From Lepiota brunneoincarnata (lineage: Eukaryota; Basidiomycota; Agaricomycetes; Agaricales; Agaricaceae): 64,000 nt of DNA. The position numbers were made by a program, and so were the translations under genes. The notes beneath the pieces were generated by a model. That model worked only from the letters and a program-made list of their open reading frames with translations. It did not search any database and was not told the origin of the DNA. Location: the NCBI GenBank assembly GCA_023014365.1, contig JAEBUN010000006.1, positions 248,001 to 312,000 of the forward strand. The letters run 5' to 3'. Positions 35,065-51,626 of the stretch are shown here, piece after piece (position 1 is the first letter of the stretch; each line of letters begins with the position of its first letter).

Positions 35065-36664
35065 TCATTTTAATTGATGAGTAAGTGACCAGGATTCCAT
35101 TGTCATTGTAGGCGTACCCTTCACGCGTTTCTCCAGCCTGGTCTTCTCCATCAGGCGAGAAGCATGCTGATCCAGCATGTCGATATATGGTTTAAGCGAT
35201 GTTTTCTCCCAGTCTGCCCATCAATACTAATTCAGTGTCGTCTCCCTCGTGGGTAGACAGGCCAAGAGATTGAGGCCAGTAAATAAATAGACGATTTTAC
35301 CCACCAGAATGATGTTCCTCGCCGCTCGTGTCTTCTGTTGCCTCGATAGAGTCGAGCTCATGGAGGAGTTTAGCCACAGTTGGTACACTTTGGGGATCAA
35401 ATTCGTCAACCCTTTGTGGGTCAACTGGGACGCAGACCCGACCAGTTTTGGGGTGCACACAAAAAGGGGCTTTCAGGAGATGGTTTCGGTGTTTAGAAAC
35501 TTCGGCATCGAGGCGGGGGTAAGTGTAATATAGAACGATATCTTGCATCGCGGCTATGAGAACGCTCTATTGAATTGAGATAATAATAAAGGGCGGTCAG
35601 TAACTGCTGAAGCGGCACAAGATTGGCATACCCGCCGATGGCTGGAATCAGCCTCTTTCTTGATTAAATCCTTGAAATCATTCCACTTCTCCTCTGAATG
35701 CCGGTTTGGATCCTTCTCCCACACCCTTTGAAGTACTTCCACTGTTCTTTCGTCCGGAATGTGTTGTAGGAGGGCAGTATAGCCTTCCCTAGTACCAAAA
35801 AGGTTCTGATCTTTGAGGATCAAATCGCCGAAACTCACTCTCAGGGTTTCCAGGACATCCCTGATGAAAGATTATTAACCTACATCATCGGCGTGTGTTC
35901 AGACTTACTGTAGAGGAGCCGGAAGGGGTTGCGACCCTATACGAACATTCAAACGTTTTCCAGACTCCTTCCCTCCTTGTATGACTGTCATCCATCCAAC
36001 AACCGCTTTGCGTTCCTGATCAGTCAGCTCCATCGCCTCCTTGTCTGAAATCCACAAGTGGATGCCACGGCGTCCAGAATATACCCACAAAAGATGTTCG
36101 TAGCCGAACTGATCTCGAATCGCACGGTCCAAAACACGGACAGCTGCGATGATGAATGCCCAACAGCGTTTGCAGATTCCCGCATCAGAACAGCATGTAC
36201 GAATTGAATCATAATCAGTCATATCGATATCGAAGACCAGTTCTCGTTGAAGGGGCTGCAATGCACCAGGTCGAATCGTTTTCTTATCCCGAGGCTATGT
36301 GAAACTCTTGTATCAGCGCAGGATAACTCATGCAAGACTGCTCTCCCCACCCTAGCGGAATATACTGGGCCAATTTCAAATCGAGTGGGGTTCAGTTGGC
36401 AAACCTGCTTTTTGAGGTCCTCTGCTGAAGAAAAGGAATTGTATCGCAGATAGACATCTCCTGCGAGTGTGAATGCGAACTCCCTGTGAGTAAACAGGCG
36501 CGTCGGCGTATGATCGTGGTTCAGCCAGTTGAAGATGGACTTGAAGGGGTAAAGGCGCCGGTAATAAGTGATCATCACCTCTGCGCCACATCAATGAGTG
36601 TGAAAAAGACATCTCAAGCAGACCTACCCGGTAAAGAGTGGTCATAGTCAGCGTGGGCTGTCAT
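35065..36664 (-). CDS. PRI1: DNA primase catalytic (small) subunit
   Basis: Catalytic subunit of the DNA polymerase alpha-primase complex, making RNA primers for replication. Start at 36664: MTAHADYDHSLP, then after an intron EVMITYYRRLYPFKSIFNWL and THREFAFTLAGDVYLRYNSF. The core reads LQRELVFDIDMTDYD, with the two catalytic aspartates (DxD), followed by the zinc-binding CCSDAGICKRCW. Then come FGYEHLLWVYSGRRGIHLWI (nucleotide-binding SGRRGIH motif), FCVHPKTGRVCVPVDPQRVD, and, past a long intron with donor near 35303, DWEKTSLKPYIDMLDQHASR, the conserved primase tail. The obvious stop at 35297 lies inside that intron, so the true end is 35065. About seven exons, no lesion. Confidence 0.94.
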
Positions 36665-37616
36665 GCTGGGGATACAAGAGATAAAGAGACAGAATAGCCG
36701 CGCTCCGTCACATCATGCATGAATCTTCATGTCACACGGAGCGCCACCAACCACACCTGGGACCAACGATCCTAATAACAATACCCTTCCAGCCCGACGC
36801 ACTTGTTACGAATCACCTCGGAGTTATCATTAAACAGCTCCGATGCGGCTGCGCTGTCTATCTCACCGCCATGCCAACCCCCTTTTTAGCTGACGCAACT
36901 GGCGAGCGCAACACGACGATCGGAACATTGAAGCCCTGTCATACGCTCGGCAAGCATGGTACTCGGTCATCACTCGCCCTTCATCATTTCCTTCGCGACC
37001 GCAATGAAACTCTTTGGCACGAACACTGCACCAGAGACGGCAAGTTTCTGCTGATGACACTGGGCAATACGGGTTTGCTACCAAATGGAAAAATCGTGAG
37101 GTGCTGGCATTCACATGAGAGCGACTCCATTAGTACACATCCTTTCCCGACCGGCAAGTGAAAACCCTGGCGAAGGCACACCCCTGATGCAACTTTCGAT
37201 CATGGGAAAGAAATAGGCGCTAAATTACTCTCACTGCCATCGCCACCGAAGCACAAGGAACCAATATCAGGCCCATGACTATATCTCAGCCTAGGGCACT
37301 AAGCGCACCTATCGGATCGTACCATAGATGACACAGATTTGGGCGATGGGCGCATGGAAGTACCGCCGAGGCGGTTTTCGTCCTTGTGCTTCAAATGTTT
37401 TTTCCATGGTAACTTGTGACAAACATCACAATAAAGCAAGCCCCGGTTCCACACCTCATAGCAAACCATCGGCGACCCTCATCAGAATTCGCGCATGACC
37501 AAACCACCCTCAATTAACGATACCTTCGTCCAATATTCTCAACTGCCACGTAGCAATGCCTTGATAGGTATATCCCGCGATTTGAACAATCCTTCGGCTC
37601 AGGTTGTGACGTATGT
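36665..37616. other. Gene-free stretch upstream of the peroxidase cluster
   Basis: About 950 bp with scattered open frames on both strands but no family resemblance. It ends where the first duplicated unit begins. Confidence 0.45.
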
Positions 37617-38209
37617 TTTTGGCCCGACGACGAAACGGCCAAGCTATTTTTATCCCGCAGCTCTTGTATTGATCTCTGATGGGCAGCTTGCATTGCAACT
37701 CGATTCCAAAACACCCAACCTGCAATTCTCAACTCTACCCTTGCTGTTGAAGCGAACCCACGGACTCCATCAGCAAAATCACCAAGGCACATGAACTCGA
37801 ACAACTCCCACATCAATTTCTCATGTCTCTCTCTCGCTGGTTCACTGAATCGCGGCTACTGATCTTAGATTCTCCAGGGGTATTACCACTGGTCGGTTTC
37901 CTTGTATATTGCAGCCCGAGGACTCTCTGTGAAATTACCCTCAGGCATCCTTCGCCTGGGACGACAGCATCGTTTCGCCATGGAGCTATTCAGGCTGGAC
38001 AAAACCCTGATTTGGCGGACAAGAACTGGTCTCGATTTGGCGCTTGACTCTGCCCGTATCTATGCTGACGCTGTGTATCGTGGCAGGAATGTCAGGTACC
38101 AGCATGGTCTCATGAGTCAAGACAACCGATGAATCTATTCGTACTCACATAGCCAAGCATCGATCCCGATGTCCAATCTTCTGGGTGCGATGTTATCTTA
38201 CTTGGACAG

Positions 38210-38217
38210 TATATAAG
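38210..38217 (+). promoter_or_regulatory. TATA box of peroxidase copy A
   Basis: TATATAAG lies about 75 bp upstream of the copy A ATG, within GGACAGTATATAAGCC, conserved in copy B. Confidence 0.65.
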
Positions 38218-38284
38218 CCAGCCTTTGGCAAGGCTAACTGTACCACTGAACTTGGGTCTCGCCCTACTAATCGACAGCATTACG

Positions 38285-40131
<1,847 letters not shown>

Positions 40132-40157
40132 GCCTGATTACCGATTATACAAATCTA

Positions 40158-40175
40158 GGAACCGCCAGCGGTTCC
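40158..40175. repeat. 3' hairpin after peroxidase copy A
   Basis: GGAACCGC-CA-GCGGTTCC, a perfect 8-bp inverted repeat with a 2-nt centre, 27 bp after the copy A stop. Conserved in copy B. May fold in the 3' UTR; could equally be a protein-binding palindrome. Confidence 0.7.
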
Positions 40176-41235
40176 ACGTAACCTTTAGTAAATCGCTCTT
40201 TTATGAATTTCCCGTCATTCTGGTACCCGGTATTATAGCAGCTGGTATTAATATACGCGTGGGCCATTTTTTAGCTTCTAAATTTATTCCAATACTTCCC
40301 TATGAATGACACGTGACTGTGCCTAACTGAGTATTCCCTCCTGTGAGCCAGTTATCGGGTACCTCGTTCATTTCTCACCACTACTGGGCTGATTCTTCTC
40401 CTGCGGCCTATCCTTGATAGCTTGGTGTCATGGATACTACTCAGAGATCGCAAAACTCCTCAACGATACGTAAAGAACGCTTGAGGTTGTCTAAACAGAC
40501 ACACCCACGGTCGTAATCCAATTGAAGACACGATCTTCGTTATATGCCGCCACTGCTGACAAGCTGCCTGTCTTCTGGTGCTGCACCTGGCAACAAATCA
40601 GACACTGAGCTTTGAAAATACCGCAGCACAATCCGGACTATGCCTTTAGCCCGACGACGAATCGGCTAAGCTATTTTTATCCCGCAGTTCTCGTATTGAT
40701 CTCTGATGGGCAGCATGCACTGCAACTCGGCTCAAAAATATCTAACCTGCAACCCTCAACTCTACCCTTGCCGCCGAAGCGAACCCATTGACCCCATTAG
40801 CCGAATTATCAACGAACATGAACTCGAACAACTCCGGTATCAATTTCTCATGTCTCTGGATTCACTGAACCGCGGCTACTGATCTTAGATTCTCCGGGTA
40901 TTATCATCGGTTGGTTTCCTTGTATGTTGCAGCCCGAAGGTCCACATTTACTTCAAAAAAATACCCTCGAGTGTCCTTCGCCTGGGACAACAGCGTCGCT
41001 TCGCCATGGAGCTGTCCAGGTCGGGAAAAGGAACTAAATTGGCGGACAAGAACTGGTCTCGATTAGCGCTCGACTCTGCCCGTATCTATGCTGCCGTTGT
41101 GTATCGTAGGAAAGATGCCAGGTATCAGCATGGTCTCATGAGTCAAGGCAACCAATGAATTCACTCGTATTCACATACCTTAGCGTCGGTCCTGATGCCC
41201 AATCTTCTGGGTGCGGCGTTATCTTGCTTGGACAG

Positions 41236-41243
41236 TATATAAG
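41236..41243 (+). promoter_or_regulatory. TATA box of peroxidase copy B
   Basis: TATATAAG about 75 bp before the copy B ATG, same context as copy A. Confidence 0.65.
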
Positions 41244-41310
41244 CCAGCCTTTGACAAGGATAACTGTACCACTGAACTTGGGTCTCGCCCTACTAATCGA
41301 CAGCATTACG

Positions 41311-43156
<1,846 letters not shown>

Positions 43157-43185
43157 GCCTGCTTTATGGTTATAAATTATACAAA

Positions 43186-43205
43186 TGGAACCGCCAGCGG
43201 TTCCA
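43186..43205. repeat. 3' hairpin after peroxidase copy B
   Basis: TGGAACCGC-CA-GCGGTTCCA, a 9-bp inverted repeat 29 bp after the copy B stop. The stem matches that of copy A, while the flanking sequence has drifted. Confidence 0.7.
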
Positions 43206-44465
43206 CATAGTCATCAGTAACTCGCTCTCTTATGAACCTCCTGCCATTTTGATACGTGGTACTGTAGGAGCTGGTATTAATATACGCGTGGGCCATTTTT
43301 TAGCTGCTAAATTTATTCCAATATTTTCCCGCACGATTATGAATGACACGTGGCTGTGCCCGAGCTGATGGTTCCCTCCTGTGAGCCAGTTATCGGGCAT
43401 CTCGTTTATTCCCCACCACTACTGGGTTGATCCTTCTCCTGCGGCCTATCCTTGGATAACTTGGTGTCATGGATACTGCTCAGAGACCACAAAGTCTTTC
43501 AGTGACACGTGAAGGACGCTTGAGACTGTCTAAACAAGCAGATCCAACTACACCCACGGTCGTAATCCAAGTGAAGACACGGTCCTTATTATATGTCGCC
43601 ACTGCTGACCAGCGGCCTGTCTTCTGGGTCCTGCAGTGGTAACAAATCAGACACCGAGCTTTGAAAACACAGCAGTGCAATCCGGACAGAGGTTTGACAT
43701 ATCTCCCAATTTCGCGTTGCTCTGCTACTGTCGCTTCTAGCTCTCGCGGCAATACGCTCTCACAAGATCCGGGGCAATCTGACGAAAACGCACACTGTGA
43801 ACCCCTTCTACTCCCGTGCTTCCCCATAGGCGAACAATACCTTGCGGGATCTTTGCAGTGTTTTTCTCTCGCATGCGGCCCAAGTATTTGGAATTCGCTC
43901 TTTTTTGGTGTATCCAGCGCTGGCATGAAAATTGATTGACCTTGGTGCGATAGAAACAACCGCCGAGGGCAACCCATGTTTAACTCCGCCAACATCAAGT
44001 GGGAAATCTCGACGAAATAAGCCTGACCTCCATCAAGGAAATGCCCGCCGTGGAGCCACTATTGAATTTACACCCGCAGATATCGCTTCTCTGACGGTTC
44101 CGGTCGGTTTGTTGTGGTTGGTACCGCTGTTTCGGCAGGATGCGAGCATGTGACACATGGCCCCACCACAACAACTCTGCTATAATAAGAACGAGAATGT
44201 CCACGCTCTAAACATACCCTGAAGTTTACCTTGATAGTCTATCTTACCTGGTCTTTGGTCTGCTGCCTGGTCGAGTTGCGTGCCAAGCGAGTGGAATCCT
44301 TTGATTCAAACTGGCTCTCACAGTTGCAAGCGACCCATCAACATTGGTTGTTTATCACGTAAAGTCCAAATCCTCAACATGAGACTGGTCGATAATTTTG
44401 AGAATCTCCCGAGGTGCAACTGCTGCGGGGCAGAAAAACGGTGCTGTGCCTGCCCCGTTCCAGGA

Positions 44466-44473
44466 TATAAAAA
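44466..44473 (+). promoter_or_regulatory. TATA box of peroxidase copy C
   Basis: TATAAAAA in GGATATAAAAAAGGGG, 50 bp upstream of the copy C ATG. Confidence 0.6.
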
Positions 44474-44515
44474 AGGGGCTCAGAGCCTCTAGTATTCTGC
44501 ACAGACTGTTAAAAT

Positions 44516-46013
<1,498 letters not shown>

Positions 46014-46321
46014 GTAACAAGTCTATTGGGTGCTATAGGACAACATTTTCTGACTGGCAATGTCTCATAGTTCTAGTTGATCCGCTCATGCTTGGCAGGA
46101 GTCCTTCATTCGAGGGGGAACTCTGTACTTGTCGCGTTTCTCAAACTCTGCTTCAGTAGCTTAGCCGAGCTCGTTGTATCAGAAACATAGTAGTACTGGG
46201 TTCCCCGGTACATACGTAATACAAGAAAATGAGAACTCGCAGTCCTGATAAGGGGAAAAAACAAACTAGTCCGTATAGGGAAGTGGACAAACATGAAATA
46301 TGTGGTGTGGAGCGCCTTGTT
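46014..46321. other. Convergent intergenic region
   Basis: About 300 bp between copy C and the membrane-protein gene; nothing supported. Confidence 0.5.
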
Positions 46322-47290
46322 TTATCCAACGAGGGGGGCGCGCTCTTCGTCGCTGAGAGCGATACCCCGGCGGCCACGGAAGACACCGTAGGCACCTTTT
46401 AGAACCCAAACCAAGGCAAGGATAGCAAAGGCCAATGCGGACCAGTGGATGAAGGCGGGATGGCGCTGGTGGGCGAAGATAGCCCAGAGAGACCACGCAA
46501 TCGCGACAGAAGCCGGAAGATCTCCCTCCGGGGTGGAGAAGGCATACGTGGCAGCGGTGCCTTCGAGGAAGAACCTGAGATAGGGTCAGAACTGGAGAGT
46601 CGGTAAGATGCATAAGACACATACAAAGCGAGGAAGACGAAAACTTCGGTCCAAATCCCAGCACGTTGGTGTATCTTGTTCACACCAAAAGCTTCAAAGG
46701 CGGTGATAACCACTAAGACTGTGGTCCAGCCATGATAGAGAGAGAACGGCAGGTGAATGAAGAGCTCGTCCGAAAGACATTCGGCCACGTGATATTTCTT
46801 GACGATATAGTAGATGTGCTAAAAATATCCGTGATGAGAATCGATTTGAAACCTGGAACGATCTGGGCGCTTACAGTCACTGCGGAACTAACGAACAGAG
46901 CGAAGACAAATGCTGTATGGGGTTTTAGAATTGCGCAGCATGAAACATGGATCCGTAGAGGTAGGTACCTATGATGTAGTGTTGAGTAGCCCAGAGGTTC
47001 ACATAGACGGCGTTGAGCACGGCAAGGAGGGGGAACCTCCAAGAAATGCCGTCAATGATGACTCGCTTGCCCTGAGGGAAAAACTGATATATAATGGTAC
47101 CAAGGAGGAGGATGTGGATGAGGGACCAGATGAGGAATGCCCATGGTGCAGGGGTGATGTAAGTCTCCTTGCCGTGATAGTAGATGCCTTGAGGGGCAGC
47201 AACGGTGTAGATGTTTGAGCCGAGGAAGACGAGGTAAACAATAACGTTGACAATCTTGAGGAGGATTCCGTCTCTCCACGAGTCTGCCAT
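46322..47290 (-). CDS. Multi-pass membrane protein, TspO/MBR-like in appearance
   Basis: Starts [20 protein letters not shown], then [72 protein letters not shown]. After introns near 46920-46870 and 46810-46790 it continues [49 protein letters not shown] and [20 protein letters not shown], then [14 protein letters not shown] and [15 protein letters not shown] spans. It ends [13 protein letters not shown]. About eight predicted membrane spans. The [14 protein letters not shown] segment, Asn-x-x-W later, and the aromatic-rich spans resemble extended TspO/MBR (tryptophan-rich sensory) proteins, but this is a family impression. Role unknown. Confidence 0.7.
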
Positions 47291-49669
47291 GGCTGCAGTA
47301 AGGATGAAGAAGTTAGGGGGATATGGTGGGGAAGGTGCGACTTAAGTATCCGTCGCAAGGCAGGGCCATGACGTATTTGCAGGTTCACACCACGTGACCT
47401 AGCAAGTCCACGTTCCATTCTTCCTCTCACACATCCTCGCTTCAAGCCGCTGCCACGAGGCAGGTGCGAGGAAACCTCTTTTTTATGGCCTGGTAGTCGT
47501 CTACTCTTCAAAAAAAAAAAGGAGAGGAGGGGGGAATGAGTTTGTTAGAATAATAACGATGGGCCTCCGGCAGACCTGGCCCCACTCCACCTATGCAAGC
47601 TATTGCGTCGACCAGGTCTCGCTCCTCTCGGATCTTGACCCCCTAATCTATTTCTGCGTAATCACTCCAGAATACCGTCACACGACTCACCTGTCGTAAT
47701 ATACTCCCTGCCTTACCCTGCCTCCGGGCGTCTGCACTTCGTATTAAGGACCTCAAATTCGATTTCCTTGTCTCAACTGTGCGACGCCGCATCTCCAGTT
47801 TCTTCGCCGCATTGCGGCCTTCCTCTTCCGCGGGACTTGGCCTCAGCTTGTAGCTGGCGCAACGTTGTTCCCGGACGCAATATTCCTCAGTTCTGAGGAG
47901 CATATGATGTATCATACTTCTTAGCGTGGAAGCATACCTCGACTTCTCTGCACCGGCAAATCTGATGATCAGCCACGAATTCGATCTTGCTCGGTCTCCA
48001 TTCTGAGTCACCCCAACGCATTAAACCCAGTGCGCGCCTGGACTATACTATATTACTCGGGAGCTTCTAATCATCAGTTCATTGGGGTAAGCGGCGAGGA
48101 AATCCGCTTACCGTAGACCACCAATGCCGCATCTGTATAGACTTCAATCAAGTATATCGCGTTTGAACTTGCTGGGATAAAGGTGGATCATATGTCCTTT
48201 GTATCCCTAGAAACATGTGAGCTTAACGAGAAATATACATACGGCTGACGCCCCATGGGCACACACAAAGGATCATGCGACCATTACATCGAAGCCATGA
48301 GTGATGACTGGCTTGACTCCTGGATTTACTCATTGCAAACGTAACCCCCACCCGTCATATCGGCACTGCGCTCGGGAGTGTGCATAAGGAGTAGTGTTCG
48401 GTACTGTGCCATTAATCATGTCAGCTGGTTGTTAGCGTTTTTTGCTTTACTTGTAGCCTAACAAAGAATATAGAGCATATCGCGGACATATCATCGTAAT
48501 CGTCACTCACGGCGAGGACGGCTGTGTATTGAGCTCCTCGAGGTTCGTTGAGCCTTGGTTGGATGGCGCTCAGGCTACAGCCTTCGTACTTATCCTCTTC
48601 TAGAAAGAAATTGAAATCGACACCGTGAAGAGGATGTACGCTGATCCTATGACGGGGGCGGCACAAATGTAGGCTATCAACCCCCGGTCGAGACCTTAGG
48701 TATTAAAAAAATGATTCGTTATGTTGGTGTAGATGCTTGGCGTACCCTGACCACTGATAAAACGTCGAGCAGAAAAATTTTACTCAACGTTTGACAGAGA
48801 AGACCTACGAATTGTGATGGTTACAGTAAATTTGTGAGTACCAGAGAGCAGAGAAGTGCCAAGACTGCCAGTATCACCAAGGCGAAGAACAGTCTTTAAA
48901 GGACGGGAGCCAGGCGTGGCTTCTGGAAGGCATAGACTTGTCACCCATGCGCTTGTGACTTTGTTCTCAAAAGGCACGAAGGTGCTTGTCGAATTGATTG
49001 GCGGAGAGACACGAGTTCTCGTAGGGCGTCTAATTCCCGCCGTTCCTGTAATACCCACAGGTGCAGCCAGAGATGGAGTTTTGTGCTGTGGTAAAGCGGA
49101 CTACGCTCAGGGTAGCAGGGAGATTTCCATCGATGAAGAACATCAATGTACACAGGCTCCAAAGGCGATAAGTCAGCCACAGGGAATGGTGGAGATAACC
49201 AGGAATAACAACAGAGACGGTGTTAAGCTGGCAAACTTATCTGAGTTACCCAACGCATGAGTCAGATCTCCGGGAACCGAGCCAATTCGTTCCCTCCGAT
49301 GCAGACAAATCATAGTGGGAACCCTTTAGACCCAGATCTGGTGGGACTGTAGGTGCGTGGTCTTTGAGCAAGAATGTTTTGAGGAGCTGTGGGGTGAGGC
49401 CTGGGAGTTAACCAAGGCCCTGGATCAAGGGGACGGTTGGACTTAAGGTGCTTCAGTAAAGAACACGGGGAAATAAAGTGGTCAACATAACGCCGGGTAC
49501 ACTGACTGAGGCTTTTCCACCTCCTTTGCGACGAAAGAGATATGGCTCACCAATATCTGATGAAGCGTTTCCAAAATCTCGAGCGTTTAACGCCGAGCCT
49601 TTGCAACACAAATAATGTCAAATAGACCAGGACACAACGCTAGTCTACTATGATTATCTGGTGACGACC
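47291..49669. other. Gene-poor stretch with coding-like scraps
   Basis: A-run at 47510-47520. Minus 48011-47643 is an open 122-codon frame rich in Arg/Glu with no family match. Minus 49060-48780 reads like an exon (NSTSTFVPFENKVTSAWVTS, PLKTVLRLGDTGSLGTSLLS) but no gene model could be built. It may be a diverged or decaying gene. No transposon features found. Confidence 0.35.
47643..48011 (-). CDS. Possible small hypothetical protein
   Basis: ATG-initiated single frame of 122 codons, Arg-rich (NAAKKLEMRRRTVETRKSNL). No domain recognised and no supporting splice or promoter signal. It could be a chance frame; listed because it is the longest one in this gene-poor region. Confidence 0.2.
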   Translation of the reverse strand: MTQNGDRARSNSWLIIRFAGAEKSRYASTLRSMIHHMLLRTEEYCVREQRCASYKLRPSPAEEEGRNAAKKLEMRRRTVETRKSNLRSLIRSADARRQGKAGSILRQVSRVTVFWSDYAEID

Positions 49670-51170
49670 ATGTCTTGCAGCAGATGCTCTAAATCCCACA
49701 ATAATGTTCAGGCTTTCCTGTTGACTTGTCATGATTGCAGTCGGAAGTGGCACCACCGTACGTCGAGAATTTCACTCATGTCTACCCCCAACTATTTAAT
49801 CAATGAAAGGGTGCCACATACCTCCCGTGAGTGACCAGGAGCTCATACAACGGATTAGGGCACACAATAGCGGGGACATCATGAATGATCTTCAAGCATG
49901 GAGGTGTAAACGTTGCATTAAGGGAAGCTCTGGAACGCCAGCACCAAGGGCATCAATGGGTCCCCCCAATCTGCCTCACATCCCGATTTCTCGATCCCTT
50001 TCTCTCCAGGATCCTTCATCTGCAATTCCTGTGGTTGAGTCGTATCGACCCACATCTACTCCTCCGTCTGGCATATCTGGACATACGTCTCCATCACTCT
50101 ATTCCCCCGCTGCTCCTATCACAAACTCCAAGCGAACCACCGCTTCTAACACTCTTCGCTCTTCATCTGGCGGCCTTGGATCGAAGCATCCGCTGCGCGC
50201 CTCCGATTGCAGGAATGACCAGGTTATGTTTATTAGTGGGGACAATGGTAACAGTGATGTGGCATCTCGTTCCTCGTCAAACGTCACAAACGTTGTCCCA
50301 CTTGAATCGTCTCGTACTATACCTAAAACCAAAGAAGGGCCTGGAATCGGGAAAGCCACCAAGTCTACCGGCTCAAAGATTACACACCCTCTTGCCCAGG
50401 AGGAAGAAGAAAGCTCCAGTTCATCTGCCCGACCACCCTCTCCCCCACGACGCCATCCGCAGCCGAGTCGGCCGTCTTCTACTTCCCCTCAAAGGCGTGG
50501 GCTGCAACGACCGAATCATGCTGCGAACGAGGAGAGCGATGACGTTACACCGTCGCACCGTTCTCCGCCTCGGAAAAAGAGAGTCAGTGAAAGGTCTAGG
50601 CAATCAAGAACAGCAATTGCCCCTCCCCAACCCTTATCTCCGCAAGAAAAGGAGGCAAAACGAGATCAATTTAGACAAAAGACAAAGGAGAAGGAGAAAC
50701 ACAGAAGAACGGAAACCAGAAAGCGTCAACGCCACCCGGAAACGAAGACGGGAACCGTCGAAGGGATAACTTCAGAGGTCATAGATTTGACTTTAGACGC
50801 CAATGACCGACAGTCTTTGATGCTCGAATCAAGACGACCCTTGTCTCCGCAGCCACACCTCAACATACTCGAAACACGCAAAACACCCGATCCTTTTATC
50901 TCTACTTCCACCCATGTCACGTCAATGGTTGCAATCGCAGCGCGCGACAAGAATACCCAAAAAGGTTCTAATCTGGCACCGCAATGGATCCATGATCGCA
51001 CAACAGATACTGATATTTGGGAGCGTGCGCTGCGCAAAAAGTCCTCTTTGCCCCCGCCGAGCGCTACCAGACGGAAAACGAAAGCCAAGAAGTTGGGAGA
51101 AATACAACCTCAGCTACTCCAGTTCAGCGTTGCACAGTGGTTAGACGATTTGAGGGGGATTCGGCGATGA
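49670..51170 (+). CDS. PHD-finger protein with long disordered tail
   Basis: Exon 1 (49670-49757) gives MSCSRCSKSHNNVQAFLLTC then HDCSRKWHH. A phase-1 intron (49758-49809) joins it to RCHIPPVSDQELIQRIRAH and AWRCKRC. Together these form a Cys4-His-Cys3 PHD zinc finger: C-x2-C, C-x2-C, H-x2-C and the final W-x-C-x2-C, with the Trp two before the last Cys pair. Such fingers read histone H3 tail methylation. The following ~420 residues are Ser/Pro/Arg-rich and probably disordered. They include basic runs (PPRKKRVSERSRQSR, KTKEKEKHRRTETRKRQR) suited to nuclear localisation, and end LLQFSVAQWLDDLRGIRR. Likely a chromatin-associated factor, but no orthologue is assigned. Confidence 0.82.
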
Positions 51171-51450
51171 GCAGCAAGCCAAGAGTCAAGTTAATACATT
51201 CAATTGGCTACTCCTATGATCCCTAGGTTATCTTTGTCCCGCAATCATAAGATATCGCAAACCCAACAGATCTCCATGACCTGACCACGAAGCGAGAAGG
51301 AACTGCTCACAGCTCCGAAACTTGAAGTCCGTTAGAGTTCCTGTGTACAAACACCCCGAAGGAACCCCCGCTGGCTCTAACCCAAATCTCCGCGCAGAGC
51401 AACTAGAGACGCCTAGACGTTCACCCGATTCTTGATCAACGCGAGCCACA

Positions 51451-51626
51451 TGAAGCTTGGCTCCTCTAACGGCCACCGCCGCAGGATTATAGTTTCGCAA
51501 ATGGTCGATTCCCTACGGAGGTCCTGTTTGACTCTCCATGAAGCTTGGCTCCTCTAACGGCCACTGCCGCGGGATTATAGTCTCGCAAATGGTCGATTAC
51601 TTTCCGAGGTCTTTCTTTGATTCTCC
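51451..51626. repeat. Two tandem copies of an 88-bp repeat
   Basis: Both copies start ATGAAGCTTGGCTCCTCTAA and continue CGGCCACYGCCGCRGGATTA. Unit 1 is 51451-51538 and unit 2 is 51539-51626. The first ~60 bp are nearly identical and the rest diverges, and the sequence after unit 2 restarts with ATGCAGC. No known element recognised. Confidence 0.85.

Larger units (their letters stand above)
40132..41310. other. Spacer between peroxidase copies A and B
   Basis: Holds the 3' flank of unit 1, the junction at about 40639-40642 and the 5' flank of unit 2 including its TATA box. No gene. Confidence 0.6.
43157..44515. other. Spacer between peroxidase copies B and C
   Basis: First 530 bp are the 3' flank of unit 2. 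The remaining ~830 bp show no gene and include the copy C promoter. Confidence 0.55.

Noticed and set aside
35297..35460. Apparent stop of PRI1 at 35297 and the frame 35227-35460
   Set aside because: The conserved primase tail (KTSLKPYIDML) resumes downstream after a GTGGGT...CAG intron, so the stop is intronic.
36715..37161. 148-codon plus-strand frame next to PRI1
   Set aside because: His/Thr-rich chance composition, no domain, no splice or promoter support.
37495..38140. Open frames on both strands upstream of peroxidase copy A
   Set aside because: They are disrupted in the duplicated copy at 40643-41160, so they are chance frames in promoter DNA.
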